5,392 nt of DNA from an uncultured Collinsella sp. (GTDB lineage Bacteria > Actinomycetota > Coriobacteriia > Coriobacteriales > Coriobacteriaceae): contig USJB01000092.1 in NCBI GenBank assembly GCA_900554905.1, positions 1 through 5,392 of the forward strand, in the 5' to 3' direction. This document shows positions 4,926-5,392 of this stretch, one piece after another (position 1 is the first letter of the stretch; each line of letters begins with the position of its first letter). Under the pieces are notes generated by a model. That model was given only the letters and a program-made list of their open reading frames with translations. It ran no database searches and had not been told where the DNA came from. A program made the position numbers and the translations under genes.

Positions 4926-5392
4926 ATGGATAAAGTAAAAAGTTATATAGAAGCCAATAAAGAACGGTTTATCAGCGAGTTGTTCGACTTGCTCCGCATT
5001 CCTTCGATCAGCGCCCAGAGCGAGCATAAGCCCGACATGACACGGTGCGCCGAATGGCTGGCCGCGGCGCTCGCAAAGGCGGGCGCCGACCGCACCGAGG
5101 TCTTCCCGACGGAGGGCAACCCGGTCGTTTACGCCGAGAAGATTGTCGATCCCAAGGCCAAGACCGTATTGGTTTACGGCCACTACGACGTGATGCCCGT
5201 AGACCCGCGCGGGGAGTGGCGCACGGAGCCTTTCGAGCCGGTCATAAAGGACGGCCGTATCTGGGGGCGCGGTGCCGACGACGACAAGGGGCAGCTGTGG
5301 ATGCACGCCAAGGCATTCGAGGCGATGTGCGCCACCGATTCGCTGCCCTGCAACGTGAAATTCATGCTCGAAGGCGAGGAGGAGATCGGTTC
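4926..5392 (+). CDS. M20-family dipeptidase, N-terminal part (runs off the window)
   Basis: The frame is open from ATG 4926 to the window edge, giving 155 residues plus a partial codon of a protein expected to be about 450 long. It is a zinc metallopeptidase of the M20 family, of the dipeptidase branch related to carnosinase CNDP2. His86 and Asp88 lie in YGHYDVMP (metal ligand and supporting Asp). Asp119 in GRGADDDKG should bridge the two metals. Glu152 and Glu153 in EGEEEIG are the general base and a metal ligand. The dimerisation domain and remaining ligands lie beyond the window. No signal peptide is seen, so the enzyme is probably cytoplasmic and hydrolyses dipeptides. The start is 12 bases after the lipoprotein stop codon, suggesting co-transcription; no Shine-Dalgarno is obvious. 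Confidence 0.9.
   Translation, partial: MDKVKSYIEANKERFISELFDLLRIPSISAQSEHKPDMTRCAEWLAAALAKAGADRTEVFPTEGNPVVYAEKIVDPKAKTVLVYGHYDVMPVDPRGEWRTEPFEPVIKDGRIWGRGADDDKGQLWMHAKAFEAMCATDSLPCNVKFMLEGEEEIG

Noticed and set aside
4461..5306. A 281-residue minus-strand open frame opposite the lipoprotein and dipeptidase genes
   Set aside because: It overlaps two genes with clear motifs, and its own sequence looks like antisense translation without domains.

Overview
The window appears to join DNA from two unrelated gut bacteria. Positions 1 to about 3680 look like a Gram-positive, GC-rich actinobacterium of the Coriobacteriia, most like Collinsella. The signs are strong Shine-Dalgarno sequences, GC-rich terminators flanked by A and T runs, C-ending codons, and an interspersed palindrome with a GGGACAGGCA core. 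From about 3680 to the end it looks like a Bacteroidales genome, most like Alistipes. The signs are a phosphoglucosamine mutase tail of Bacteroidetes type, an NlpE-type lipoprotein and an M20 dipeptidase, packed as an operon with poor Shine-Dalgarno signals and different codon use. The genus names are judgements from protein and codon style, not from a search.

Layout: a terminator (14-49, minus) follows a four-helix membrane protein of unknown function (78-584, minus). A 228-base intergenic region holds a small hairpin, a REP-like palindrome, a good promoter and a probable LacI-family operator. A LacI-family repressor follows (813-1922, plus). A perfect 21-bp bidirectional terminator (1948-1997) separates it from a convergent HAD-superfamily phosphatase (2036-2686, minus). 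The next intergenic region (2687-2859) carries divergent control signals for the phosphatase and for a LarE-like sulfur transferase.

The LarE reading frame starts at 2860 and runs unbroken to 4455, but its protein changes identity at about residue 270-277. Before that it is LarE (PP-loop ATPase); after it, it is the C-terminal part of GlmM with no N-terminal domain. Gene content, codon use and neighbours change at the same place, and both families carry an 'ELG' peptide there. A metagenomic assembly chimera across a short shared sequence is therefore much more likely than a real fusion. Downstream, glmM (fragment), the lipoprotein gene (4476-4913) and the dipeptidase gene (4926 to the window end, incomplete) follow with gaps of 20 and 12 bases and form one transcription unit.

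I found no CRISPR array, tRNA, rRNA, insertion sequence or clear new defence or mobile system. The two most notable features are the hybrid reading frame, which should be treated as an artefact until shown otherwise, and the control region of the LacI-family gene.
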